This document shows positions 37,089 through 47,700 of a DNA stretch of 64,000 nt, piece by piece; the stretch's first letter is position 1; every line of letters begins with the position of its first letter. Both the position numbers and the translations under genes were made by a program. The stretch is taken from positions 1 to 64,000 of the forward strand of contig NZ_CANMVP010000005.1 in the NCBI RefSeq assembly GCF_947501385.1, written 5' to 3'. The notes beneath the pieces are model-generated. The model saw only the letters and a program-made list of their open reading frames with translations, was not told the DNA's origin and searched no databases. This stretch comes from an uncultured Polaribacter sp. GTDB lineage: Bacteria > Bacteroidota > Bacteroidia > Flavobacteriales > Flavobacteriaceae.

Positions 37089-37511
37089 CTACGGATGCGC
37101 ATTTACCCAAACTTCACCATCAGAAAAATATTCTTTTTTCCAAATAGGAACCGTTTCTTTTAACCTATCAATCGCAAATTCACAAGCTTCAAAAGCAGCT
37201 TTTCTATGCTTTGAAGAAACAGTGATAATTACAGGAATTTCACCAATTTGTAACAAACCTTCTGCATGATGAATCGCAATTTTATGAATGGGAAATTTCT
37301 CTAAAGCCAAATCTGCTATTTTCTGCATTTCTTTAATTGCCATTGGTTTGTAGGTGGAAAAATCGAGTTGTGTAACTTCTTTTCCTTGCGTATCATTTCT
37401 TACAGTTCCAATAAATGCTGAAATTCCGCCACAAGAATCGTCTTCTACAAAATTGTAACATTCTTGTAAATCTAATTTTTTTGATGTAATTTTTATGGAA
37501 GTTCGCTGCAT
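37089..37511 (-). CDS. moaE: molybdopterin synthase catalytic subunit MoaE
   Basis: GGISAFIGTVRNDTQGKEVTQLDFSTYKPMA, KHRKAAFEACEFAIDRLKETVPIWKKE. Confidence 0.93.
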   Translation of the reverse strand: MQRTSIKITSKKLDLQECYNFVEDDSCGGISAFIGTVRNDTQGKEVTQLDFSTYKPMAIKEMQKIADLALEKFPIHKIAIHHAEGLLQIGEIPVIITVSSKHRKAAFEACEFAIDRLKETVPIWKKEYFSDGEVWVNAHP

Positions 37512-37596
37512 TGTTCAACAAAAATAGGAAAACAAATTTGTATTTTTGTGGTTATTAAAAATAGATACGAATTTTACGGGTTTTCACAAATCAAAT

Positions 37597-37628
37597 CTTT
37601 GAATCTTTGAAACTTTGAAACTTTGAAA
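37597..37628 (+). repeat. 8-bp tandem repeat (CTTTGAAW)x4 in the 5' leader of the next gene
   Basis: CTTTGAATCTTTGAAACTTTGAAACTTTGAAA. Confidence 0.8.
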
Positions 37629-37638
37629 CTTATTAAAA

Positions 37639-37911
37639 ATGAAACACATCTTTAGAATTATTAGTTTTTTAGAAGGGATTTCTTACCTATTACTCCTTTT
37701 TGTAGCAGTTCCTATCAAATATTTTCAAGGTGATGCTTCTTATGTAAAAATGTTAGGAATGCCTCACGGCTTGTTATTTATGATGTACATCGTTTTGGCA
37801 ATCGTCATTAAAAAAGAAATGAATTGGGACAATAAAACATTAGGAATTGTTTTGCTGGCTTCTATTTTACCTTTCGGAACTTTTTATGTTGATAAGAAAT
37901 ATTTGAGATAA
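37639..37911 (+). CDS. DUF3817 membrane protein
   Basis: 90 aa, RIISFLEGISYLLLLFVAVPIKY...GMPHGLLFMMYIV. Confidence 0.88.
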   Translation: MKHIFRIISFLEGISYLLLLFVAVPIKYFQGDASYVKMLGMPHGLLFMMYIVLAIVIKKEMNWDNKTLGIVLLASILPFGTFYVDKKYLR

Positions 37912-37920
37912 TTTAAAATA

Positions 37921-38076
37921 GTCTTCGACAAGCTCAGACTGACAGTAGTTATTATTAATTGGTATTGAGTTTGGATATTATTTTAGTGAAAATTAAAATA
38001 ATGAAATATTAAAGGCGGTAAAGCAATAAAAATTTACAATGTCACTTCCGAAATTTCGGAAGAGCTTGTCGAAGTG
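37921..38076. repeat. REPIN-like inverted pair, second copy
   Basis: GTCTTCGACAAGCTCAGACTGACAG is the exact reverse complement of 20609-20633; inverted partner GAGCTTGTCGAAGTG at 38062-38076. Confidence 0.65.
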
Positions 38077-38174
38077 TTTTCAACTAAAAAGACTTCACCA
38101 CATAGGCACATAGAAAACATAGGTTTTGTGTTTGAATGTTTCTTTCCTTCGGGTGAAGGTTAGACTTGGGGTTT

Positions 38175-38417
38175 TTAACCTCCACTTACAGGAGGAATCA
38201 CCGCAACAACATCGCCTTTATTTAATATCAAATCATCCGTAGCATATTCTTCATTTACAGCAATTGCATACGAATTGATATTTTCTAACTTCGGATATGT
38301 ATTCTTTAGAATCGATTTAAAATCAGCAATCGAAATATGTTCTTCAAAATCTATTTCAAGTTGAGAAGCTCCAATGAGGTCTGTTGTAATTCCAAAGAAA
38401 AGTACATTTATTTTCAT
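38175..38417 (-). CDS. moaD: molybdopterin converting factor small subunit MoaD
   Basis: 80 aa ubiquitin-like protein ending GDVVAVIPPVSGG (C-terminal GG). Confidence 0.93.
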   Translation of the reverse strand: MKINVLFFGITTDLIGASQLEIDFEEHISIADFKSILKNTYPKLENINSYAIAVNEEYATDDLILNKGDVVAVIPPVSGG

Positions 38418-38430
38418 CTTTCAAAAATAG

Positions 38431-40896
38431 TTAAAACAAACTTGCTCTAAATACAAATCCGTTTTCTTTTACGCCACCATACCGTGCGCTTACATATTCT
38501 ACACGTAAAAAACGCCATTTGCCAAAACCTAAATTTGCCAAACCAACAGCATATTCTGTATACGGATTCTTGTCTGCCATAAACATTGCCTTTCCTCCAG
38601 CAACAAGGTGGAAGTTCAACTTATTAATCAACGGAATTTTACCTAATACAAAACCTCTGAAATTGTGTTCTACATGCATTTCTGCATACTTATCATTTGT
38701 ATAATACTTATAATACTCTAACAAATTAAAACTGTTTAATGCTCTATCGATTGGAAATAATAACTGGTTTCCATTGGCTTGTAAATTGTCCATAAATGCA
38801 ATATCTTTTTTCTTTACGAAAGCACCTGCACGCAAATGATAAGAGAATTTACCATAATTACCAGCATTTAGATCTTGCCTAACATTTGCAATAAAAACAT
38901 CTGAGTTTAAAGCGGAATTTTCCGCACCAAATCTTTTTATATAATTCAAACTTAGTGTTGGATACTTGTCATTACCTTCATTTTCTTTTCTATCTGGGTA
39001 TGTCAAATATTTTTGCCCGAAAACAAAAGTCGCTCCTACATTTAAAGTGGCAATATTGTGTTCTGTAAAGGCGCCGTTTGTAAAATCTGTAGGATCTAAA
39101 GGATTGTTAGAGGTATAACCATTAGTACTTTGTTTGGCAAAAGAATAATCTGTGGTATTAAAAAGCGGTGTTCTTTTTGCGTATTCTAAAGAGGATGCAA
39201 AATAAAATCCATTTCGAATTTCTTCAGAATAACGAACTCTTGCAAACGTTTTTTCATAGATTTTCATATAGTTGTCTCTATAAAATAAAGAGGTTATCGT
39301 GTTATTCAACTTAAAAATAGGATCTCTTCCATTAAATTGTCGCGTTACAATTCCCCCAGAAATATTCAACCTAGGTCTTGTAAAATTATTCCATTTTTTT
39401 GCAAAGAAAAAAGTAGGTCTTAAGCGTTTATCAGAAAAACCATAATTAGCATTTATGCCTGCGTTCCACCATTTTCCTTCTTCATTTATTTCTTCAAAAT
39501 AACTAAAACCAGCAGAAGTATTTACGCCTTGTACGGTATTAAAACCTGTTCTAAGTAAAGGTCCATTATAAGAAAAAGATTTATTTTTATAAGAATTTCT
39601 GTGTGTATAGCCTGTTAAAGGATCTAACCAACCAAATTTATTTCCTTTCTCGTCTAAAGAATCTAAATACTTTTTAGATTTTCTAATGACCTTTATACTG
39701 TCTTTAAATCTATAATCTGTAACTTCTTCTTTTGTTAAAGCTACGGGTCTTAATTTATTCCAAAAAACAGTGTCTTTTTTTGTGGCATTTTCTTCAAATG
39801 ATAAAACCTCATTTGTAAATGTATTTTCTACAAATTGTGGTTTAAAATTATAATCTGAAAATACGTAAGAGAATTTCCCGCTAGGTTTAAAACCAAAGAT
39901 AGAAATATCAAAATCGATGGCTTGCGTATTTAAAACCCAAGCATCTATACCCTCATAATAGTTGAAGCTCTGTTTTAATTTTAAGGTATTTACCATGGGT
40001 AAGTTTACTTGCGCTCCTGTTGTGGTAACATCTGCACCATATAAAGCCCAGTCGTCTTCAACAACATAAATAAAACCATCAAAAACACGGTCATTTTTTC
40101 GCTTCGGAATTAGCTTTATCTTATTGATAAGTTTGCCGTCTTTTTCATAAAATGTCCCTACCAGTTTATACTCATAATAACTAAATGCATTGGTAGAGAT
40201 TGGCGAAACCAAATCATTAAAAATTTCTATACTGTTTTCATAAAAATTAATATTGGATCTTTCTGCTCTGTTAAAACTAACCCCGTTGTCTTGTCCTGAT
40301 ACTTTAGAGGCTACAATTTTCTCCTTGAAATTTTCAGGTGTTTTTTGAAAGGAAATATCAGAAAATGTTTCAGACAGATAAATAATTCCAGTTCTGGTAG
40401 AATCTAAACCTCCACCAAAATCTCCCATCGTTTGGCCGAAAAACTTTTCTGGCGCATCTTTAATTCGTGTCAATCCTCTTGAATAAAATTTTGCGGTGTA
40501 ATTCGAGTATTTGTCTGTATTTTTATCTTTATTCGCAATTACATTTCTAATAATTCTGTTTGCAGGATTGTCTTTTGTTGAAATAATAATTTCTTCTAGT
40601 TGAATATTTTCTTCTTCTAAAACAACATTCAACTCAAAAGGAAATGAAGTAATAGCTACTTCCTTTTTTACCGTTGTAAAACCTATAAATTGAAAAACGA
40701 TGGTATATTTTCCTGTTTTTTTTAGGTTCAAAACATAATCTCCGTTATCATTTGTGGTGGTTCCTTTAATTGTTTTATTTAAATAAACACTTACAAAAGA
40801 AAGTGGTGCTCCTTTTTTATCGGTAACAGTTCCTTTAATTTGTGCATTTATAGCGAATGCGGTAAAAAATAAAAGAAAGAATGTAAACTTTTTCAT
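38431..40896 (-). CDS. DUF5686 / carboxypeptidase-like regulatory domain outer membrane protein
   Basis: Signal peptide, IKGTVTDKKGAPLSFVSVYLNKTIKGTTTNDNGDYVLNL CarboxypepD_reg-like domain, long beta-barrel-like C-terminus. Confidence 0.88.
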   Translation of the reverse strand: MKKFTFFLLFFTAFAINAQIKGTVTDKKGAPLSFVSVYLNKTIKGTTTNDNGDYVLNLKKTGKYTIVFQFIGFTTVKKEVAITSFPFELNVVLEEENIQLEEIIISTKDNPANRIIRNVIANKDKNTDKYSNYTAKFYSRGLTRIKDAPEKFFGQTMGDFGGGLDSTRTGIIYLSETFSDISFQKTPENFKEKIVASKVSGQDNGVSFNRAERSNINFYENSIEIFNDLVSPISTNAFSYYEYKLVGTFYEKDGKLINKIKLIPKRKNDRVFDGFIYVVEDDWALYGADVTTTGAQVNLPMVNTLKLKQSFNYYEGIDAWVLNTQAIDFDISIFGFKPSGKFSYVFSDYNFKPQFVENTFTNEVLSFEENATKKDTVFWNKLRPVALTKEEVTDYRFKDSIKVIRKSKKYLDSLDEKGNKFGWLDPLTGYTHRNSYKNKSFSYNGPLLRTGFNTVQGVNTSAGFSYFEEINEEGKWWNAGINANYGFSDKRLRPTFFFAKKWNNFTRPRLNISGGIVTRQFNGRDPIFKLNNTITSLFYRDNYMKIYEKTFARVRYSEEIRNGFYFASSLEYAKRTPLFNTTDYSFAKQSTNGYTSNNPLDPTDFTNGAFTEHNIATLNVGATFVFGQKYLTYPDRKENEGNDKYPTLSLNYIKRFGAENSALNSDVFIANVRQDLNAGNYGKFSYHLRAGAFVKKKDIAFMDNLQANGNQLLFPIDRALNSFNLLEYYKYYTNDKYAEMHVEHNFRGFVLGKIPLINKLNFHLVAGGKAMFMADKNPYTEYAVGLANLGFGKWRFLRVEYVSARYGGVKENGFVFRASLF

Positions 40897-41055
40897 AGGT
40901 TGGTTTTGTTAGTAGACGCAAACATAAAGTTTCTGTTACAATCAAATGTTTAAAAATTGTTAAACCAAACATAATGACTTCTTATTTTTTAAACCATTTC
41001 AAAAGCAATAACATTCTTCAACTTAAACAAAAAAGTCATTTTTAACTTACATATA

Positions 41056-41487
41056 ACCCGTTGTGCATTTTGAGTTAAATGTATTCCAAAATGTCAGTTC
41101 GAGACCCGAGAAAAATTTTTATCAAGCGGTTGGAATGACGTAATGTCTCCTCGAGCGCAGTCGAGAGGTTAAAGAAGGTCTCGACTGCGCTCGACCAGAT
41201 ATATATTAATAATTTGTAAAACAGTAACTTACAAGCTACGTCAATGGTAGTGATTTTTTGATAAAAAAATCGTATCGAGAACTAGTTTAGAAACGAAAAT
41301 TCTTATTCTCGATACAAATTTCACTTAATTCAATCGTGAAATTCACTACCATTGACGTGTTTATATAATTATCTGATTTCAAGTAGATTAATAGTTCTCG
41401 ACTGCGCTCGAACAGACATATTTATAGACTAATTTACGTTATTATAATCGCTCGAATTGACAGAATTTATCAAAATGCACAACGGGT
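41056..41487. mobile_element. MITE-like nonautonomous element, 18-bp perfect TIRs and 9-bp target site duplication
   Basis: ACCCGTTGTGCATTTTGA / TCAAAATGCACAACGGGT ends; TTACATATA at 41047-41055 and 41488-41496. Confidence 0.85.
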
Positions 41488-41642
41488 TTACATATAATAA
41501 AACCATATCGTTAAATTTCAATCGTAAAAAGACCTCAATTTTCAATTTGATAAAGAAATATCCAATTCTTAAAAGAATAGAAAATTCGTTTTCTCTCTGA
41601 TTGAAAACCATATATTTGTAGGTTCTAACAAACCATTAAATT

Positions 41643-43925
41643 ATGAGCGATTCTAGAAAAAGACACGAAGCTTTACTATATCACGCAAAACCAAAACCAG
41701 GAAAAATTGAAGTAGTTCCTACTAAAAAATACGCCACTCAGCACGATTTAACTTTGGCCTATTCTCCTGGCGTTGCAGAACCTTGTTTAGAAATAGCAAA
41801 AGACAAAAACAATGTCTACAAATATACCGCTAAAGGAAATTTAGTTGCAGTAATTACAAACGGAACAGCTGTTTTAGGTTTGGGAGACATTGGTCCTGAA
41901 GCCTCTAAACCTGTGATGGAAGGTAAAGGTTTGCTTTTTAAAATCTTTGCCGATATAGACGTTTTCGATATTGAAGTAGACGCAACAGATGTAGAATTAT
42001 TTATACAAACAGTAAAGGCAATTGCACCCACTTTTGGTGGCATCAACCTAGAAGATATTAAGGCTCCTGAAGCTTTTGAAATAGAACGAAGGTTAAAAGA
42101 AGAGCTAGACATTCCTGTAATGCATGACGATCAGCACGGAACTGCAATTATCTCTGCAGCAGCGCTAAAAAATGCGATAGATATTTCTGGAAAAGACTTT
42201 TCTAAAGTACAAATCGTTGTAAACGGAGCAGGAGCCGCAGCAATTTCTTGTACCCGTTTGTATTTAAAATTAGGTGCAAAAAGAGAAAATGTGGTGATGT
42301 GTGATAGCAAAGGTGTTATCAGAAAAGATAGAGACAACCTTACTTCACAAAAAGCAGAATTTGCTACAGACAGAGATTTAGAAACTTTAGAAGAAGCAAT
42401 GCAAAATGCAGATGTTTTTATTGGATTGTCTACAGGGAATGTAGTAACACCAAAGATGCTTTTGGCGATGGGGAAAAATCCGATTGTTTTTGCAATGGCA
42501 AATCCAGAACCAGAAATTGAATATGACATCGCCGTTGCCACAAGAGATGATATTATTATGGCCACGGGTAGATCAGATCACCCTAATCAAGTAAATAATG
42601 TACTTGGTTTTCCATTTATTTTTAGAGGCGCTTTAGATGTTAGAGCTACCAAAATTAATGAAGAAATGAAACTTGCAGCAGTGCATGCTTTGGCAGATTT
42701 AGCAAAAAAATCGGTTCCTGAGCAAGTAAATATTGTCTATGATGAGGTAAGTTTAACCTATGGAAAAGAGTACATCATTCCAAAACCATTTGATCCAAGA
42801 TTAATTTATGAAATCCCTCCAGCAGTTGCCAAAGCTGCTATAGATTCTGGCGTCGCTTTAGAACCCATAACAGATTGGGATAAGTATAGGGAAGAATTAA
42901 TGGAGCGTTCTGGTTCTGGAAGTAAAGAAATTAGATTGCTACACAACCGAGCAAAAAGCAATCCAAAACGCGTTGTTTTTGCGGAAGCAGATCATTTAGA
43001 TGTTCTAAAAGCCGCACAAAGAGTATATGAAGAAAAGCTATGTAAGGTTATTTTATTAGGAAGAAAAGAAGTCATTTTAGCATTAAAAGAAGAAATTGGT
43101 TTTACAGCAGATGTGCCAATTATAGATCCAAAAACTGACGAAGAAAAAGAAAGAAGAAAACGTTTTGGTGAGGTGTATTGGAAAAATAGACAACGCAAAG
43201 GACGTACTTTCTCTGAAGCAAAAAAATTAATGCGAGAGCGTAATTACTTTGCAGCAATGATGGTGAATGAAGGAGAAGCAGATGCTTTAATTACAGGATA
43301 TTCTAGACCTTATCCAACAGTGGTGAAGCCGATGTTAGAGTTGATAGAAAAAGACAAAGATGTTTCAAGAATTGCAGCCTGTAATTTAATGTTGACCAAA
43401 CAAGGTCCTTTATTTTTAGCAGATACTACAATTAATGAAAATCCGTCAGCAAAAGATTTGGCAAAAATTGCCCAAATGACAGCTAACTTTGCAAGTATGT
43501 TTGGTATGAAACCAAATATTGCGATGTTGTCTTTTTCTAATTTTGGATCTTCCAATTCAGAAACTTCTAAAAAAATAAGAGAAGCGGTTGCGTATACCCA
43601 TCGTCATTTTCCAAACACAGTGATTGATGGAGAGTTGCAAGCAGATTTTGCGCTGAATCCAGAAATGCTAGCAAAAGAGTTTCCTTTTTCTAAATTGAAC
43701 GGAAAAAAAGTGAATGTTTTAATTTTTCCAAACTTAGAATCTGCAAACATTACCTACAAATTATTAAAGCAAGTTCAAGGAGCTGAATCTATTGGTCCTG
43801 TAATTTTAGGCTTTAACAAACCCGTACATATTTTACAATTGGGAGCAAGTGTAGATGAGATGGTAAATATGGCTGCATTGGCAGTAGTAGATGCACAACA
43901 AAAAGAAAAAAGGAATAAAAAGTAG
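41643..43925 (+). CDS. maeB: NADP-dependent malic enzyme fused to phosphotransacetylase-like domain
   Basis: [34 protein letters not shown]-terminal PTA-like domain. Confidence 0.95.
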   Translation: MSDSRKRHEALLYHAKPKPGKIEVVPTKKYATQHDLTLAYSPGVAEPCLEIAKDKNNVYKYTAKGNLVAVITNGTAVLGLGDIGPEASKPVMEGKGLLFKIFADIDVFDIEVDATDVELFIQTVKAIAPTFGGINLEDIKAPEAFEIERRLKEELDIPVMHDDQHGTAIISAAALKNAIDISGKDFSKVQIVVNGAGAAAISCTRLYLKLGAKRENVVMCDSKGVIRKDRDNLTSQKAEFATDRDLETLEEAMQNADVFIGLSTGNVVTPKMLLAMGKNPIVFAMANPEPEIEYDIAVATRDDIIMATGRSDHPNQVNNVLGFPFIFRGALDVRATKINEEMKLAAVHALADLAKKSVPEQVNIVYDEVSLTYGKEYIIPKPFDPRLIYEIPPAVAKAAIDSGVALEPITDWDKYREELMERSGSGSKEIRLLHNRAKSNPKRVVFAEADHLDVLKAAQRVYEEKLCKVILLGRKEVILALKEEIGFTADVPIIDPKTDEEKERRKRFGEVYWKNRQRKGRTFSEAKKLMRERNYFAAMMVNEGEADALITGYSRPYPTVVKPMLELIEKDKDVSRIAACNLMLTKQGPLFLADTTINENPSAKDLAKIAQMTANFASMFGMKPNIAMLSFSNFGSSNSETSKKIREAVAYTHRHFPNTVIDGELQADFALNPEMLAKEFPFSKLNGKKVNVLIFPNLESANITYKLLKQVQGAESIGPVILGFNKPVHILQLGASVDEMVNMAALAVVDAQQKEKRNKK

Positions 43926-44167
43926 GGTAATTTTATCCTCAGTAGACAGTTGCTGTTGGAAGTTAGAAGTTGGGAATTGGAAGGAAAATTGACAAAAGAT
44001 CGCTTCGCTAAAAGACGATTGATGTAAGACTTTTTATGACCAAATTATAAATTTGGTCTCTTTTCTAATTTCTTTCATCTCTTTTCTTTTTCCTTTTTTA
44101 TCAATATTTTAAAAAATTAGGCAACAACAAATATAAAATAGTACTTTAGAAGCCTGAAAAGATTTTT

Positions 44168-44749
44168 ATGATAACACAAGTTAGGGGTAGGTTGGTTGAA
44201 AAAAGTCCAACAGAAGTTGTTGTAGATTGCAATGGTGTTGGGTATTTATTGCATATTTCTTTAAATACATTTTCTAGTTTGCCAGAAGGCGAAGCCGTAG
44301 TTTTATATACACATCTTTCTATTCGCGAAGATGCACACACACTTTTTGGTTTTATCAGCAAAACAGAAAGAGAGGTTTTTAAACTTTTAATTTCTGTTTC
44401 TGGTGTTGGCCCAAGTATTGCAAGAACCATGTGTTCTTCTATGACTTCAGAAGAAATTCAAAATGCTATTGCTACAGAAAACGTTGCATTAATTCAATCT
44501 GTAAAAGGAATTGGTGCTAAAACTGCACAAAGAGTTATTGTAGATTTAAAAGATAAAATTTTAAAGACTTTTGATATGGATACAATTTCTATATCTGCAA
44601 GCAATACTAATAAAGATGAAGCGTTATCTGCTTTAGATGTTTTAGGTTTTCAAAGAAAACAGTCAGACAAATTGGTGGCTGCTATTTTAAAGGAAAACAA
44701 AGATGCTTCTGTAGAGAAAATCATAAAATTAGCCTTAAAAAGTTTATAA
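44168..44749 (+). CDS. ruvA: Holliday junction branch migration protein RuvA
   Basis: MITQVRGRLVEKSPTEVVVDCNGVGYLLHIS, GIGAKTAQRVIVDLKDK. Confidence 0.95.
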   Translation: MITQVRGRLVEKSPTEVVVDCNGVGYLLHISLNTFSSLPEGEAVVLYTHLSIREDAHTLFGFISKTEREVFKLLISVSGVGPSIARTMCSSMTSEEIQNAIATENVALIQSVKGIGAKTAQRVIVDLKDKILKTFDMDTISISASNTNKDEALSALDVLGFQRKQSDKLVAAILKENKDASVEKIIKLALKSL

Positions 44750-44753
44750 TCCA

Positions 44754-47700
44754 TTGAGTCCATTTTTTAAAAGTACCTTTTTATTTTTATTTATTACTCT
44801 TGCAGTAAACGTATCTACGTATGCTCAAAATAACACGAAAAAAGATTCAACAAATGTTGAAAAAGACTCTGTAAAGCTGCGTTATAACTTTAACAGTACC
44901 GAAAAAGGAGGTTTGTATTTAGATGACTTAGCTGAGAAAGAAATTATTTTTGATAAAGTTTTAAATAAGTATGTAATTGTTGAAAAAATAGGAAACTATT
45001 ACACAAGAACTCCTATTTATTTATCTCCTAGAGAATATCAGCAATACCGTTTAAAACGAGATATGTTGCAATATTTTAAAGACAAGGTAAGCGCAACAAA
45101 TAGTAAGAAAAAAGGAGCAAAAGACGCTCAAAAAGATTTACTACCCACTTATTATGTAAACAATTCCTTTTTTGAAACTATTTTTGGCGGTACAGAAGTG
45201 AAAGTAACCCCAACCGGAAGTTTAAATTTAAAACTTGGTTTTATTTATCAAAACACAGAAAATCCTCAAATTTCCGAAGAAAACAGAAGTAATTTTACCT
45301 TCGATTTTGATCAACAAATAAACGCAAGTATTCGTGCGCAGGTGGGTACACGATTAGAATTTACTGCAAATTATGATACACAGGCATCTTTCGATTTTCA
45401 AAATTTAGTGAAAATCGGTTTTACACCTACAGAAGATGATATTATTCAAGGCCTAGAAGCGGGTAACGTTTCTATGCCTATTAAAAACTCATTAATTAAC
45501 GGTGCACAAAGTTTATTTGGTGTTAAGGCAGATTTAAAATTTGGAAACACCAATGTTACCGCTGTTTTTTCGCAACAAAACTCTGAAAGTAAAACCGTAG
45601 TTGCAGAAGGTGGCGCTTCTATTCAACAATTTGAGTTAAGAACTACAGATTATGATAATGACAGACACTTTTTCTTATCACAATATTTTGTAGATACGTA
45701 TGCAGATGCATTAAAAAATTATCCGCTAATAAACAGCCCAATTAACATTACTAGAATCGAAGTTTGGATTACCAATAGAAATGCAAGTACAGAAGATTTT
45801 AGAAGTATTGTTGCATTTGCAGATATTGGTGAGCCGAATAAAAACAATTATGTGGATGAAGCAAATGGTCCAAATACGGTACAACCAAGTTCACCTCCAA
45901 CAGTAAGTGGTGTTGCTTTGCCAACAAATGAATCTAACAATATTTATGAACCAAATATTTTAAGCGGAATTAGAGATGTATCTGATGTAGAACAAACGTT
46001 AGCTAGCGAGTTTAATATGCAAAACGGAACTGATTATTCCGTGTTAGAAAATGCAAGAAAGTTAGAGCAAAATGAATATCGTTTAAATTCACAATTGGGT
46101 TTTATTTCTTTAAACAGAAGACTAAATGATGGTGAAGTTTTAGCTGTTGCTTATGAATATACCGTTGCGGGTAACGTAAACGGAAGTACTAAAAACTCTT
46201 TTAAAGTGGGTGAATTTTCTAATGATGGTATTCAAGCACCAGAAAATTTAGCAGTAAAATTATTACGTAGTGAAATTTTACAAACCAAAAGAGATGATGG
46301 AAGTGGTGGTGAAGAATCTTTTCCTACATGGCGTTTAATGATGAAAAACGTGTATGCATTAGGAGCATTTCCTTTAACACAAGATGGTTTCAGATTCGAA
46401 ATTCAATATAGAGATGACCAAACAGGCATTCCTTCTAACGTTTTACAAAATGCACAAACACCAGGTATTCCAACCTTACCATTATTACAAGTTTTAAATT
46501 TAGATCAGTTAGACCAAAGTCAATCAAGAGATCCAGACGGGTTTTTCGATTATGTAGAAGGAATTACTGTGAATTCAGAAAATGGATACATCTTTTTTCC
46601 AGAACCAGAACCTTTTGGAGATGGTTTAGAAGACGAATTAACCAGTCCTGCAGATGCTACGTATCTTTTTAAAGAATTGTATTTAAATACAAAAATCAAC
46701 ATTAAAAATAACTTTCAAAACAAAGACAAATATTTCTTAAAAGGATATTTTAAATCAGAAAATTCTGGCGGAATTCCTATTGGAGCCTTCAACGTTCCAA
46801 GAGGTTCTGTAAGAGTAACTGCTGGTGGAAGACAATTGGTAGAAGGTGTAGATTATGTGGTAGATTATTTAGCTGGTAGAGTTCAAATTATAGATCCTGG
46901 TTTGCAAGCTTCTGGAGTGCCCATTAGTGTTTCTACAGAAAACAATGCGGTCTTTAATCAACAAAGAAAAACCTTTATGGGCGTTGATGTAGAGCATAAA
47001 TTTTCTGATGATTTTATTGTAGGAGCCACCATTTTAAATATTGAAGAAAGACCCCTCACACCGAAAGTTAATTTTGGTGCAGAACCGATAAACAATACCA
47101 TGCTGGGTTTTAACTTTAATTACGCTACAGAAGTTCCATTTTTTACAAAACTCGCAAATAAATTACCTTTTGTAGATACAGATGCACCTTCTAATTTATC
47201 TGTAAAGGCAGACATGGCCTATTTAATTCCTGGATCACCCAGTGGTATTGATGTGACTGGTGCAGCCACCTCTTATATAGACGATTTTGAAGCTTCTCAA
47301 GTACCTATTAGCATTTTATCTGCATTAGATTGGTACGAAGCAAGTACCCCCAAATACTTTCCTAATTTTAATGGAGAAAGAGACGATTTATCTTACAATT
47401 ATAAAAGAGGAAAATTAGCGTGGTATAGTGTAGATCAAATATTTTATGGTGTTGGTGATACACCTGCTAGTGTAGATGCAGATGAGCTTTCTAGAGCAGA
47501 AACAAGACAAATTAATTATAGAGAGTTATTTCCTAATGTACAATTAGACATTACTCAAAATTCTTTGGTTAGAACCTTAGATTTGGCTTATTTTCCGCAA
47601 GAAAGAGGTTCGTATAATTATGACCCGACTGCTATTATTCAAGATGATAAAGTAACACTACCAAATCCTGAAACGAGATGGGGTGGAATTATGCGTCCTT

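Noticed and set aside
37089-38417. MoaE-MoaD as a complete novel molybdenum cofactor cluster
   Set aside because: Ordinary moa genes; the others are presumably elsewhere in the genome.
41816-42565. Long antisense ORFs opposite maeB (41816-42112, 42131-42565) and opposite rseP (13725-14051)
   Set aside because: Ser/Ile/Lys-rich mirror frames of well-conserved enzymes; explained by codon bias on the sense strand.
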